Source: BOKV01 sp041739465
GTDB taxonomy: Bacteria > Pseudomonadota > Alphaproteobacteria > Rhizobiales > Rhizobiaceae
Length of the DNA: 29,761 nt
Reading direction: 5' to 3'
Assembly: GCA_041739465.1 (NCBI GenBank)
Contig: JBGSNX010000074.1
Coordinates: 1 to 29,761, forward strand
Part shown: positions 14,656-23,546 of the stretch, in pieces
Numbering within the stretch: the first letter of the stretch is position 1
Layout: the number at the start of each line of letters is the position of its first letter
Program-made: the position numbers and the translations under genes
Notes under the pieces: generated by a model
The model's database searches: none
What the model saw: the letters and a program-made list of their open reading frames with translations, nothing else
Told to the model about the DNA's origin: nothing

Positions 14656-17600
14656 TCAGGCAGCAGCCGCCATTTGGGCGAGTTTGGTCATGATGACTGC
14701 CGCGCCCTTGAGACGTTTTTCGGCGGTATCCCAATCGCGGATGAGTACAAGCGACTGGTCTGGTCGAATCTTCGCAAGGCTCGATTGCTCGCCGATCCAG
14801 CGCACCAAAGCTACCGGGTTTGAGAAATTCTTGCCCCTGAATGCCACAACGCAGCCTTTTGGACCCGCGTCGAGCTTTTCGACATTGGCGCGGAAGCACA
14901 GGCCTTTGACATAGACAATCTTCAAGAGGTGATCGACTTCCGTTGGTATGGGTCCAAACCGGTCGATCAGTTCAGCGCCAAAAGCGTCGATCTCGCGGGG
15001 ATCGCGCAGGGATGCCAGCCGTCGGTAAAGGCCAAGCCGCAGACTTAGATCGGGTACATAATCCTCCGGAATGAGCACCGGCGTGCCGACCGATATCTGT
15101 GGAGACCATTCGTGGTCCACCGTTTCAACGCCTGAATGACGCAGCTCGGCAACCGCCTCTTCCAGCATCTGCTGGTACAATTCATATCCGACTTCGCGGA
15201 TCTGGCCGGACTGCTCTTCGCCGAGCAGATTGCCTGACCCGCGAATGTCGAGATCGTGGCTCGCCAGTTCAAAACCGGCACCAATGGATTCCAGCGATTG
15301 AAGAACTTTGAGGCGACGCTCGGCGTTGGCTGTCATTCCCCTGCGCACCGGCAAGGTGAACAGGGCATAGGCACGAATTTTCGAGCGCCCCACCCGCCCG
15401 CGCAACTGGTAAAGCTGGGCAAGACCGAACATGTCGGCGCGGTGAATGATCAAGGTGTTGGCAGTGGGAATATCAAGGCCTGATTCAACAATGGTCGTTG
15501 ATAGCAGCACGTCGTACTGGCCATCGTAGAAGGCGTTCATGACGTCATCAAGTTCACCAGGCGGCATCTGGCCATGGGCCACAGCCACCCGCAGCTCAGG
15601 AACGTGGTTGGCAAGAAACTCCTGCTGCTCGGCAAGGTCCGCAACGCGCGGACAGACATAAAAGCTTTGCCCGCCGCGATAGCGCTCGCGAAGCAGCGCC
15701 TCGCGCACGGTGAGTGCATCAAATGGCGATATGAACGTTCGTACCGCCAGCCGGTCCACCGGGGCAGTGGTAATCAATGACAATTCGCGAACGCCGGTCA
15801 GGGCCAGTTGCAGAGTGCGCGGAATGGGCGTTGCCGAGAGCGTGAGGACATGAACGTCGCTCTTGAGCTCCTTGAGCCGTTCCTTGTGCTTCACGCCAAA
15901 CCGCTGCTCCTCATCGATGATGAGAAGACCCAGCCGGTCAAAGCTGATTGAACCTGCCAGCAGGGCATGGGTACCGACCACAATATCGACGGTTCCGTCG
16001 GCAAGTCCCTTTCGAGTTTCGGCAAGGTCTTTGGCACCAACAAGCCGCGAAGCATGGCGCACATTGAGCGGAAGGCCTCGAAACCGCTCGGAAAATGTCT
16101 TGTAATGCTGGCGCGCCAGCAAGGTGGTCGGCACCACAACAGCAACCTGGCGGCCGTTCATGGCGGCTACACAGGCAGCGCGCAGCGCCACTTCGGTCTT
16201 GCCAAAGCCGACATCGCCGCAAATCAACCGGTCCATCGGTGTTCCCGATGCCAGATCGTCCAGAACCGCATCAATGGCCGACAGTTGGTCTTCAGTCTCG
16301 TCGTAAGGGAACCGGGCAACAAATTCGTCGTAAATGCCTTCCGGTGCCAATAGCCGCTCGGTGGTCTTCATGGCACGTTCTGCGGCAATGGCGATCAACT
16401 TGTCGGCCATTTCAAGAATGCGCTTTTTCAGCTTTGCCTTGCGAGCCTGCCAGGCTCCGCCGCCCAGCCTGTCGAGTGCCACTTCGGCGTCCGAAGAACC
16501 ATACCGCGAAAGCAGTTCGATGTTTTCCACGGGGAGAAAAAGCTTGGCATCATCGGCATAGCGCAATTCAAGGCAGTCATGCGGCGCGCCGGTAACCTCG
16601 ATGGTGCGCAATCCGGCAAAGCGGGCAATGCCGTGCTGCACATGGACGACAATGTCACCTTCAGACAGCGAGGCAATTTCGGCGATGAAATCGCTGCCCT
16701 TGCGCTTGCGGGCAGAGCGGCGAACCAGACGATCGCCCAGAATATCCTGCTCGGCGATGATGGTCAGGCCCGGGAGCGAAAACCCCTCTTCCATCGGCAG
16801 AACGGCAAGAGCTGTCGATCCTTTGGGAAGAACGAGGATTTCGGCAAAGCTGTTGACCGGCACCAGCCGTTCCATCCCGTGCTCGGACAAAACCTGGCGC
16901 ATCCGGTCGCGCGCGCCTTCCGTCCATGACGCAATGGTCACCTGATTTCCACGCGCCCGCTCGTCGGCAGCATGGCTGGCCACGGCCTCGAACACATTGG
17001 CGCCGGAGCCGCGTTCCGTGCCAAAGCTGCGGCCTTTTCGGCCCTGCAGGTCCAGCACCCTTTGGCCCGCGCCCTCGGGCGGCACGAATGGCGAAACCAG
17101 CGTTACCTGACAGGCGCGCAATGCCGATGCCACCTCATCAGGTGGCAAATACAGCGATTTTGGCTCAACCGGCTTGTAGGGAGTGCCGCCATCGGGCGTG
17201 TCTCCCATGGCGTTGCGCCGCGCGTCGTAATGGTCGCTGACCTGTTCAAAGCGGGCGGAGACGGCTTCTTCCAAATGGTGATCGGCAGCAATGTGGAAAC
17301 ATGCAAACAGCTCAAACAAGGTTCCCAGCCGCTCGTGAAACAGCGGAAGCCAGTGCTCCATGCCTGAAAAGCGGCGGTTTTCGCTGACTGCCTGGTAAAG
17401 CGCATCGTCCCGCGTTGCCGCACCGAACCTTGAGACATATTCCCTGCGAAAGCGGCTTACTGATTGTGCGCTCAGCACCACTTCGCTCATGGGCGAAAGT
17501 GAAAAGCCTTTGACCTGCTCCAACGTTCGCTGTGTTGCCGGATCAAAGCTGCGAAGGCTTTCGAGCGTGTCACCGAAGAAGTCGAGACGGATGGGTTCGC

Positions 17601-18159
17601 CCCTGCCCGGCGCAAACAGATCAAGAATGCCGCCACGAACCGCAAATTCGCCACGCTCGCGCACGGTGGAAACGCGTTCAAACCCGTTTGCCGCAAGCCA
17701 GCCGGTCAATTGCTCCATCGAAGCCCTGTTGCCCGGCGCAAGGCTCCACGCCATTGCACCCAGACTTTCGGGCGGTGGATTGCGCTGCGCCAGAGCGTTG
17801 GCGCTGGTCAGAACGATCAGCGGGCGCTTGGGATCGCGCGGTTTGGCCAGCGCACCAAACGCATGGATGCGGCGGGCAACGACATCAGCACTGGGTGAGA
17901 CGCGGTCATAAGGCAGGCAATCCCAGCCGGGAAGCGTGATGATTTCGACGCCAGGCGCGTGAAACGCCAAGGCTGCCTCAAGCACTGCTGTTTCCTGCCC
18001 GTCGCTTACGGCATAGACCAAGCCCTTGCGGCCAGCGCCATGCATGGCAAACGCCATGCGCGCAAGAATTTCACCCTTGAACCCATCGGGCGCACCGGCA
18101 AGGGTGACTGGAAGATCGCCGTCAGCAAGGGTTGAAAAATCGGGAAGTGACAGCGTCAT
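14656..18159 (-). CDS. mfd: Transcription-repair coupling factor Mfd
   Basis: A 1167-residue protein of full Mfd length. It releases RNA polymerase stalled at DNA lesions and recruits UvrA for nucleotide excision repair. The N-terminal third is the UvrB-like region with a degenerate nucleotide site. The RNA-polymerase-interacting domain and relay lie near residues 490-560 (SEGDIVVHVQHGIARF is its start). The translocase part has Walker A GDVGFGKTEVA near residue 650, DEEQRFGVKHKE near 750, TATPIPRTL, and the TRG region with QLRGRVGRS. The C-terminal D7 domain follows. The motor motifs are intact. It lies 24 bases downstream of sdhE on the same strand and probably shares its transcript; recG is divergent from sdhE. 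Confidence 0.98.
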   Translation of the reverse strand: MTLSLPDFSTLADGDLPVTLAGAPDGFKGEILARMAFAMHGAGRKGLVYAVSDGQETAVLEAALAFHAPGVEIITLPGWDCLPYDRVSPSADVVARRIHAFGALAKPRDPKRPLIVLTSANALAQRNPPPESLGAMAWSLAPGNRASMEQLTGWLAANGFERVSTVRERGEFAVRGGILDLFAPGRGEPIRLDFFGDTLESLRSFDPATQRTLEQVKGFSLSPMSEVVLSAQSVSRFRREYVSRFGAATRDDALYQAVSENRRFSGMEHWLPLFHERLGTLFELFACFHIAADHHLEEAVSARFEQVSDHYDARRNAMGDTPDGGTPYKPVEPKSLYLPPDEVASALRACQVTLVSPFVPPEGAGQRVLDLQGRKGRSFGTERGSGANVFEAVASHAADERARGNQVTIASWTEGARDRMRQVLSEHGMERLVPVNSFAEILVLPKGSTALAVLPMEEGFSLPGLTIIAEQDILGDRLVRRSARKRKGSDFIAEIASLSEGDIVVHVQHGIARFAGLRTIEVTGAPHDCLELRYADDAKLFLPVENIELLSRYGSSDAEVALDRLGGGAWQARKAKLKKRILEMADKLIAIAAERAMKTTERLLAPEGIYDEFVARFPYDETEDQLSAIDAVLDDLASGTPMDRLICGDVGFGKTEVALRAACVAAMNGRQVAVVVPTTLLARQHYKTFSERFRGLPLNVRHASRLVGAKDLAETRKGLADGTVDIVVGTHALLAGSISFDRLGLLIIDEEQRFGVKHKERLKELKSDVHVLTLSATPIPRTLQLALTGVRELSLITTAPVDRLAVRTFISPFDALTVREALLRERYRGGQSFYVCPRVADLAEQQEFLANHVPELRVAVAHGQMPPGELDDVMNAFYDGQYDVLLSTTIVESGLDIPTANTLIIHRADMFGLAQLYQLRGRVGRSKIRAYALFTLPVRRGMTANAERRLKVLQSLESIGAGFELASHDLDIRGSGNLLGEEQSGQIREVGYELYQQMLEEAVAELRHSGVETVDHEWSPQISVGTPVLIPEDYVPDLSLRLGLYRRLASLRDPREIDAFGAELIDRFGPIPTEVDHLLKIVYVKGLCFRANVEKLDAGPKGCVVAFRGKNFSNPVALVRWIGEQSSLAKIRPDQSLVLIRDWDTAEKRLKGAAVIMTKLAQMAAAA

Positions 18160-18183
18160 GTAAAGCAGCCTGTATTGGGGGTC

Positions 18184-18465
18184 TCAGGCGACACTGTTTG
18201 CCTGGAAGGCACTGATGGCCTCGAACATTTCACGGTCAATATCAGCTGGAACCGGCTGTTCGCCGGTAAACCAGGTCAGCAGATCGCGGTCTGTTTCTGA
18301 CATGAGCTTTTCAAGCGCGTCGAGCCTTTCAGGTGCCAGCAGCCCAATGTTTGCAGCAGCAAAGGCACCCAGAATGATATCCATCTCCTTGATGCCGCGA
18401 TGGCTGGCACGGTAAAGCATTTGCTTGCGCCGCGCATCAAGATGCGCCGAGCCTTGTTTTTCCAT
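18184..18465 (-). CDS. sdhE: Succinate dehydrogenase assembly factor SdhE (FAD assembly)
   Basis: A 93-residue cytoplasmic protein of the SdhE/YgfY/Sdh5 (DUF339) family, which promotes covalent attachment of FAD to the succinate dehydrogenase flavoprotein SdhA. The RGxxE motif is present as RGIKE at residues 23-27, followed by MDIILGAFA and the helical end containing ETDRDLLTWFTGE, all typical. Length matches the family. It starts the sdhE-mfd unit and is divergent from recG; sdh genes themselves are not in the window. The neighbourhood with mfd and recG is common in alphaproteobacteria as I recall it, so the position gives no special functional hint. Confidence 0.93.
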   Translation of the reverse strand: MEKQGSAHLDARRKQMLYRASHRGIKEMDIILGAFAAANIGLLAPERLDALEKLMSETDRDLLTWFTGEQPVPADIDREMFEAISAFQANSVA

Positions 18466-18521
18466 CTGGAATTCTGCCTGTGAATGCGCTTTTCAAAGTA
18501 TGTCGACCAGGGTCCTGATCC

Positions 18522-18536
18522 ACCAGTTTCGCTGGT
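18522..18536. other. Small hairpin in the sdhE-recG divergent spacer
   Basis: ACCAG-TTTCG-CTGGT is a 5-bp stem in the 162-base spacer between sdhE and recG. It could be an operator half-site pair or chance; no clear promoter boxes accompany it. Confidence 0.2.
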
Positions 18537-18627
18537 ATAGTGCGGCGAACAGGCCGATGGAAGGCCCTGCCGGGCCGCCAGTGTGCATACAAGTATCTTG
18601 ACGCCAACCAAAGGATGAAACGCAAGC

Positions 18628-20736
18628 ATGCGGCCAGACATTCTCAACGCCCTGTTTGCTCCGGTTTCCACACTGGAAGGCGTCGGTCCGAAGCTGGAAA
18701 AATCCCTGACGCAATTGCTGCGCGGCAACAATGAAGGTGGCGCTGCGCGCCTCGTTGATCTGCTGTTTCATCTGCCGGTGAGCATCATCGATCGCAGCCG
18801 TCAACCTGGCATCGCCGCTTCGCCGAACGGGGCAATCGTGACGCTCAAGGTCAGGGTTGACCGCCACCAGCCCGCACCGCGCGGCAACCGCCGGGTACCT
18901 TCAAGAATCTTCGTGTACGACGACACCGGCGAGATGGCGCTGATATTCTTCAACGCCTCGTTCGATTGGGTTGCCAAAAGCCTGCCTGTTGGCGAGACGC
19001 GGTATGTCAGCGGCAAGGTTGATTGGTTCAATGGCCGGCCAAGCATGGTCCATCCCGATCATGTGGTTGATGAGGAGGGCTTTGCGCGCCTGCCGCTGAT
19101 CGAGCCGGTTTATCCCCTGGCAGCGGGGATAACGTCCAAGCTGTTGCAAAAATCGGTGCGCGCGGCCCTCGCCAAAATCCAAGACCTGCCTGAATGGACA
19201 GACCCCGCTGTTTTGCGGTCCCACGCCCTGCCCGGTTTTCGTGAAGCTTTGGAACAGGTGCATTCGCCAAAGGAACTTTTGTCGCTAGACCCGCAGACAC
19301 CCGAACGAAGAAGGCTGGCGCATGATGAATTGCTGGCCGGCCAGATGGCACTTGCATTGTTGCGCGAACGCATGCGCAAAACCGATGGCAAGGCGCGCAA
19401 CCCGGCTGGCAAGTTTGCTGCCGTTATCGAGCGGGCATTTGGCTGGCCGCTGACGCAGGCCCAGCGCGACGCACTGAAGGACATTGAAGGTGACCTTTCA
19501 AAACCCGAACGCATGCTTCGGTTGCTGCAGGGTGACGTTGGATCGGGCAAGACAATCGTTGCGATGCTTGCAATGGCAGGCGTCATCGAGGATGGCGGCC
19601 AGGCAGCGCTGATGGCGCCAACTGAAATTCTGGCGCGCCAGCATCTGGCGACATTGCAGCCCTTGTGTGAGGCGGCCGGCATTGTTGCAAGAATCCTGAC
19701 CGGCCGGGAAAAAGGAAAGGAGCGGGAGGCCATACTTGCCGGCCTTGCAGATGGCAGCATTCAGCTTTTGATCGGTACCCATGCGCTGTTTCAGGGGCCG
19801 GTCAAGTTTGACGATCTTGGCATGGTAGTGATTGACGAGCAGCACCGGTTCGGCGTTCACCAGAGACTGGCGCTGGGCGACAAAGGCAACAGTGCCGATG
19901 TCCTGGTGATGACGGCAACGCCCATCCCGCGCACGCTCGTGCTTTCGCATTTTGGTGACATGGATGTGTCGCGGCTCACCGGAAAGCCGAAAGGCCGTCA
20001 GCCGATCCGCACCACTGCGATGCCATTGTCGCGCATCGAAGAACTGATCGGCCATGTGGGTTCCGCCCTCTCACGCGGCGAGAAGCTCTACTGGATCTGC
20101 CCGCTGGTTGAGGAAAGTGAAGAAGTTGACGCAACTTCTGCCGAAGACCGCCACCTTGACCTTGCGCAGCGCTTTGGCTCGGTTGCCGGGCTGGTGCATG
20201 GACGCATGACTGCGGCGGAGAAAGATGCGGCCATGGAGGATTTTCGGTCCGGGCGAACCCGGCTGCTGGTAGCCACCACAGTTGTTGAAGTTGGCGTTGA
20301 CGTTCCCGACGCCACCATCATGGTGATAGAACATGCCGAAAGGTTTGGCCTCTCGCAGTTGCACCAGTTGCGTGGCCGGGTTGGGCGCAGCGACAAACCA
20401 TCGAGCTGCATCCTGCTCTATAAGGCACCGCTTGGCGAAACGGCCCAGGCGCGGCTGAAAATCCTGCGCGAAAGCGAGGATGGATTTGTGATCGCCGAAG
20501 AAGACCTGCGGCTGCGCGGCGAAGGCGAGGTGCTTGGCACCCGCCAATCGGGTAGTCCCGGTTTTGCACTGGCTGATTTGTCAGTGCATGGCGCTTTGCT
20601 GGAGATGGCGCGCGATGAAGCCAGAATGGTCATTGCCACCGATCCAACATTGACCGGCAATCGAAGCGAGGCTTTGAAAATCCTCTTATACCTGTTTGGG
20701 CAGGATCAAGCTGTGCGGTTGATACGCGCCGGGTAA
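18628..20736 (+). CDS. recG: ATP-dependent DNA helicase RecG
   Basis: A 702-residue superfamily 2 helicase that remodels stalled replication forks and branch-migrates Holliday junctions. The N-terminal wedge (OB-fold) domain covers about residues 60-160 (VRVDRHQPAPRGNRR, RIFVYDDTGEMALIFFN). The motor has GDVGSGKT near residue 302, DEQHRFGVHQR near 402, MTATPIPRTL, and QLRGRVGRS in the C-terminal lobe, then RLRGEGEVLGTRQSG, the RecG TRG hairpin. All catalytic motifs are intact and the length is normal. AAAGGA lies 12 bases before the ATG at 18628. The stop codon is one base from the stop of the convergent DUF502 gene, leaving no room for a terminator between them. Confidence 0.98.
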   Translation: MRPDILNALFAPVSTLEGVGPKLEKSLTQLLRGNNEGGAARLVDLLFHLPVSIIDRSRQPGIAASPNGAIVTLKVRVDRHQPAPRGNRRVPSRIFVYDDTGEMALIFFNASFDWVAKSLPVGETRYVSGKVDWFNGRPSMVHPDHVVDEEGFARLPLIEPVYPLAAGITSKLLQKSVRAALAKIQDLPEWTDPAVLRSHALPGFREALEQVHSPKELLSLDPQTPERRRLAHDELLAGQMALALLRERMRKTDGKARNPAGKFAAVIERAFGWPLTQAQRDALKDIEGDLSKPERMLRLLQGDVGSGKTIVAMLAMAGVIEDGGQAALMAPTEILARQHLATLQPLCEAAGIVARILTGREKGKEREAILAGLADGSIQLLIGTHALFQGPVKFDDLGMVVIDEQHRFGVHQRLALGDKGNSADVLVMTATPIPRTLVLSHFGDMDVSRLTGKPKGRQPIRTTAMPLSRIEELIGHVGSALSRGEKLYWICPLVEESEEVDATSAEDRHLDLAQRFGSVAGLVHGRMTAAEKDAAMEDFRSGRTRLLVATTVVEVGVDVPDATIMVIEHAERFGLSQLHQLRGRVGRSDKPSSCILLYKAPLGETAQARLKILRESEDGFVIAEEDLRLRGEGEVLGTRQSGSPGFALADLSVHGALLEMARDEARMVIATDPTLTGNRSEALKILLYLFGQDQAVRLIRAG

Positions 20737-20737
20737 A

Positions 20738-21469
20738 TCAAACCGGCTGTTTGGCTTTGCGCGGTCGCCGGGTCGGCTTCTTCCCCGGTGCAACTTCGCT
20801 GACAAGCGTCGCCAGTTTTTGCTGGTAGTCGTTCGGGGCTATCAATCCGGCGGAGATCACCAGCTTTGCAGCGTCTTCCAGGCTCATTTCCAGCGGGATC
20901 ACGTCACTTTTCGGCACGAACATCAAAAAACCGGTGGTCGGATTTGGTGTTGAGGGCATGAAAACCGAAACCGTGTCCCCTTCCCGTCCGTGAAGCTTGT
21001 CGCGAACTTCGCCCCGTGTATCACCAGAAATGAAAACAATGGCCCAAATGTTTCGGCGCGGATACTCGACCATGGCGGTTGATGTGAATGAGGTACTGGA
21101 TTCGCTCAGTACCGTTTCAAAAACCTGTTTGAGACCGTTGTAGATGCTGCGCACGATCGGCATGCGGCCCAGCAGTTTTTCACCATAGCCGATAAGGGTG
21201 CGGCCAACGATGTTGGCGGTCAGAAATCCGATCATGGTGATGATGAACAAAGCCATGACCAAACCCACGCCCGGCATGTCGAACGGCAGATAGGTCTCAG
21301 GATTGTAGATGTCGGGTATGTAGGGAATGATCCATGAATCGACCCACTGGACGAAAGTCCAGATGAGATAGACCGTGATTGCCAACGGTGCCACGACAAT
21401 GAGACCCGTCAGGAAATAATTCCTCAGCCGGGTCAGTCCGTTGATTTTCGGTCCAATACCACCAGTCAT
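20738..21469 (-). CDS. DUF502 domain-containing membrane protein
   Basis: A 243-residue protein with two transmembrane segments near the N-terminus (YFLTGLIVVAPLAITVYLIW, then LVMALFIITMIGFLTANIVG) and a DUF502 domain after them, containing IVRSIYNGLKQVFETVL and PSTPNPTTGFLMFVP. The C-terminus is a basic tail (KKPTRRPRKAK). The ATG at 21469 is preferred because AAGGGGCG precedes it; the frame opens further to a TTG at 21508. The function of DUF502 is not known; plant relatives (COV-like) affect vascular patterning. It lies 82 bases downstream of glmS on the same strand without an evident terminator between, so it may be the end of a glmU-glmS transcript. Confidence 0.9.
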   Translation of the reverse strand: MTGGIGPKINGLTRLRNYFLTGLIVVAPLAITVYLIWTFVQWVDSWIIPYIPDIYNPETYLPFDMPGVGLVMALFIITMIGFLTANIVGRTLIGYGEKLLGRMPIVRSIYNGLKQVFETVLSESSTSFTSTAMVEYPRRNIWAIVFISGDTRGEVRDKLHGREGDTVSVFMPSTPNPTTGFLMFVPKSDVIPLEMSLEDAAKLVISAGLIAPNDYQQKLATLVSEVAPGKKPTRRPRKAKQPV

Positions 21470-21482
21470 CCGCGCCCCTTGT

Positions 21483-21505
21483 CCAAACCGGTCAATCCGG
21501 TTGGG
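21483..21505. repeat. Inverted repeat in glmS-DUF502 spacer
   Basis: CCAAACCGG (21483-21491) and CCGGTTGGG (21497-21505) pair at eight of nine positions around TCAAT. There is no T run on the minus side, so it is a poor terminator for glmS; it may be a processing or regulatory hairpin in the DUF502 leader. Confidence 0.4.
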
Positions 21506-21551
21506 CAACCCTATTCGAGGCCACGGTCAATGTGCAAGAATTTGGTTGCAA

Positions 21552-23378
21552 TCATTCAACTGTAACGGACTTGGCAAGGTTGCGCGGCTGGTCAACATCC
21601 GTGCCCATGTGGACGGCGGTGTGGTAGGCCAGAAGCTGGATCGGCAATGCGTAAACAATTGGCGCAATGAAGGACGGCATGTCAGGCATCACCAATGTCG
21701 CCTCGGTCTTGAGGCCGGCTTCCTCCGCTCCGCGTGCATCGGTAATGAGAATGATGCGGCCACCGCGTGCCGCCACTTCCTGCATGTTGGAAACGGTCTT
21801 TTCGAAGATGTGGTCATGCGGTGCAATCACAACTACCGGCATGGTTTCATCAATCAGCGCGATCGGGCCATGCTTGAGTTCGCCTGCGGCATAGCCTTCG
21901 GCGTGAATGTAGGAAAGCTCCTTGAGCTTCAACGCGCCTTCAAGTGCCAGCGGGTAGTTGGTGTCGCGACCAAGATACAGCACATGGCGAACCTTGGCGA
22001 GATTTTGCGCGATCTTCTCGATTTGCTTTTCAAGTTTCAGGGCCTGGTTGGCAAGCCGGGGTGCCTCGATGAGGGCGCGGACCAGTTCGGCTTCCCGCGC
22101 TTCGTCGATGTGACCGCGAGCCTTTCCGGCAGCAACGGCAAGGGATGCCAATACAGCAAGCTGGCAAGTGAAGGCCTTGGTGGAGGCAACGCCGATTTCC
22201 GGACCCGCAAGGGTCGGGAATACGGTGCCAGATTCGCGTGCCATCGTTGATTCACGCACATTGACGACAGCACCGATGTGCTGGCCCTGCGATTTGCAAT
22301 ATCGCAGCGATGCAAGGGTGTCTGCGGTCTCGCCGGACTGCGAAACAAAGAGGGCAAGCCCGTTCTTGGGCAGGGGTGTTTCGCGGTAGCGGAATTCAGA
22401 GCCGACATCGCTGTCAACCGGCAGGCGGGCCAGCTTTTCAAACCAATAGCGTGAAACCAACCCTGCCAGATAGGCAGTGCCACAGGCAGAAAGCGTCAGG
22501 CGTTCAAGCTTTGCAAAATCAAATGGCAGCGCATCACCGGCAATGACCTTTTCAGTGGCAAAATCGACGTAATTTGCCAGAGTGTGGGAAATGACTTCCG
22601 GCTGCTCGTAGATTTCCTTCTGCATGAAATGGCGATGGTTACCCTTGTCCACCATCAGGCTGGAGCCGACCGATTTCAGTTTGGTTCGCGTGACAACACC
22701 GCCATCGGCGTCAAAAAACTCAACGCCTTGACGGGTGATGATGCACCAGTCGCCATCTTCCAGATAGGTAATTGCATCTGTGAACGGTGCCAGCGCAATT
22801 GCATCGGAGCCAAGGAACATTTCGCCGGTACCGTGGCCAACTGCCAGCGGCGGGCCGTTTCGTGCGCCGACCAGAAGATTATCCTCGCCGCCAAACAAGA
22901 TGGCCAGCGCAAACGCGCCTTGCAGTCTTGATATCGCACGGTGTGCGGCCTGGCGGGGCACAAGCCCTTGTTTCAGACCCTGATTGACCAAATGGGCGAT
23001 GACTTCGGTGTCTGTCTGCGAGGTGAAAACATAGCCGTCTGCGGTCAGCGACTGGCGAAGCTCGCGGAAATTTTCGATGATGCCATTATGTACTACTGCA
23101 ACCGTGCCCGAAAAATGCGGGTGTGCATTGGTTTCGTTGGGAACGCCATGGGTTGCCCAACGGGTATGGCCAATTCCGATTTCACCCGACAGCGGGCTCT
23201 TGAGCAGAAGCCTTTCAAGATTGACGAGTTTGCCCTCGGCCCGGCGACGGTCAAGCGTTCCATGTTCAAGGGTGGCAACACCGGCTGAATCATAGCCGCG
23301 GTATTCAAGCCGCTTGAGCGCATCCACGAGCATTGGCGCAACAGGCTGGTTTCCAACAATCCCCACAATGCCGCACAT
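21552..23378 (-). CDS. glmS: Glutamine-fructose-6-phosphate aminotransferase (isomerizing)
   Basis: The enzyme turns fructose-6-phosphate and glutamine into glucosamine-6-phosphate, the first committed step to UDP-GlcNAc, peptidoglycan and lipid A. The protein has 608 residues. After the start Met, Cys2 (MCGIVGIVG) is the N-terminal nucleophile of the glutaminase domain, with RLEYRGYDSAG and GHTRWATHG following. Two SIS domains bind the sugar phosphate, with SQSGETADT and the C-terminal DQPRNLAKSVTVE ending as in all GlmS. The start is at 23378 with AAAAGGAAAAAGC before it; a longer frame to 23468 would bury the catalytic Cys and is excluded. It follows glmU after a 168-base spacer with a hairpin. 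I see no sign of a glmS ribozyme. Confidence 0.98.
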   Translation of the reverse strand: MCGIVGIVGNQPVAPMLVDALKRLEYRGYDSAGVATLEHGTLDRRRAEGKLVNLERLLLKSPLSGEIGIGHTRWATHGVPNETNAHPHFSGTVAVVHNGIIENFRELRQSLTADGYVFTSQTDTEVIAHLVNQGLKQGLVPRQAAHRAISRLQGAFALAILFGGEDNLLVGARNGPPLAVGHGTGEMFLGSDAIALAPFTDAITYLEDGDWCIITRQGVEFFDADGGVVTRTKLKSVGSSLMVDKGNHRHFMQKEIYEQPEVISHTLANYVDFATEKVIAGDALPFDFAKLERLTLSACGTAYLAGLVSRYWFEKLARLPVDSDVGSEFRYRETPLPKNGLALFVSQSGETADTLASLRYCKSQGQHIGAVVNVRESTMARESGTVFPTLAGPEIGVASTKAFTCQLAVLASLAVAAGKARGHIDEAREAELVRALIEAPRLANQALKLEKQIEKIAQNLAKVRHVLYLGRDTNYPLALEGALKLKELSYIHAEGYAAGELKHGPIALIDETMPVVVIAPHDHIFEKTVSNMQEVAARGGRIILITDARGAEEAGLKTEATLVMPDMPSFIAPIVYALPIQLLAYHTAVHMGTDVDQPRNLAKSVTVE

Positions 23379-23470
23379 GCTTTTTCCTTTTTGTCCGATT
23401 CCGTCTTCGCCAACACAAAGAGCATTAGCCCCTTGCCCGACCAAAGATGAATTCACTCTTGGTTTCACCG

Positions 23471-23503
23471 CGTAACGACGGACCCTGCCACAACAGGGTT
23501 ACG
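23471..23503 (-). promoter_or_regulatory. Extended hairpin in the glmU-glmS spacer
   Basis: Minus strand: CGTAA and CCCTG, loop TTGTGG, then CAGGG, a seven-base one-sided bulge, and TTACG. The ten pairs make a two-part stem 43 bases after the glmU stop and about 92 before the glmS ATG. There is no poly-T tail, so it is unlikely to be an intrinsic terminator. A processing site or binding site for an sRNA/Hfq or RapZ-like control of glmS is possible, but this is inference. Confidence 0.4.
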
Positions 23504-23546
23504 GCGAAGTTGGCAAGTTTGGTTAGCAAGCTGCAAACACCGGGTT

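Noticed and set aside
23379..23546. glmS ribozyme upstream of glmS
   Set aside because: The spacer lacks the recognisable ribozyme core and the element is known mainly from Firmicutes; only a simple bulged hairpin is seen.
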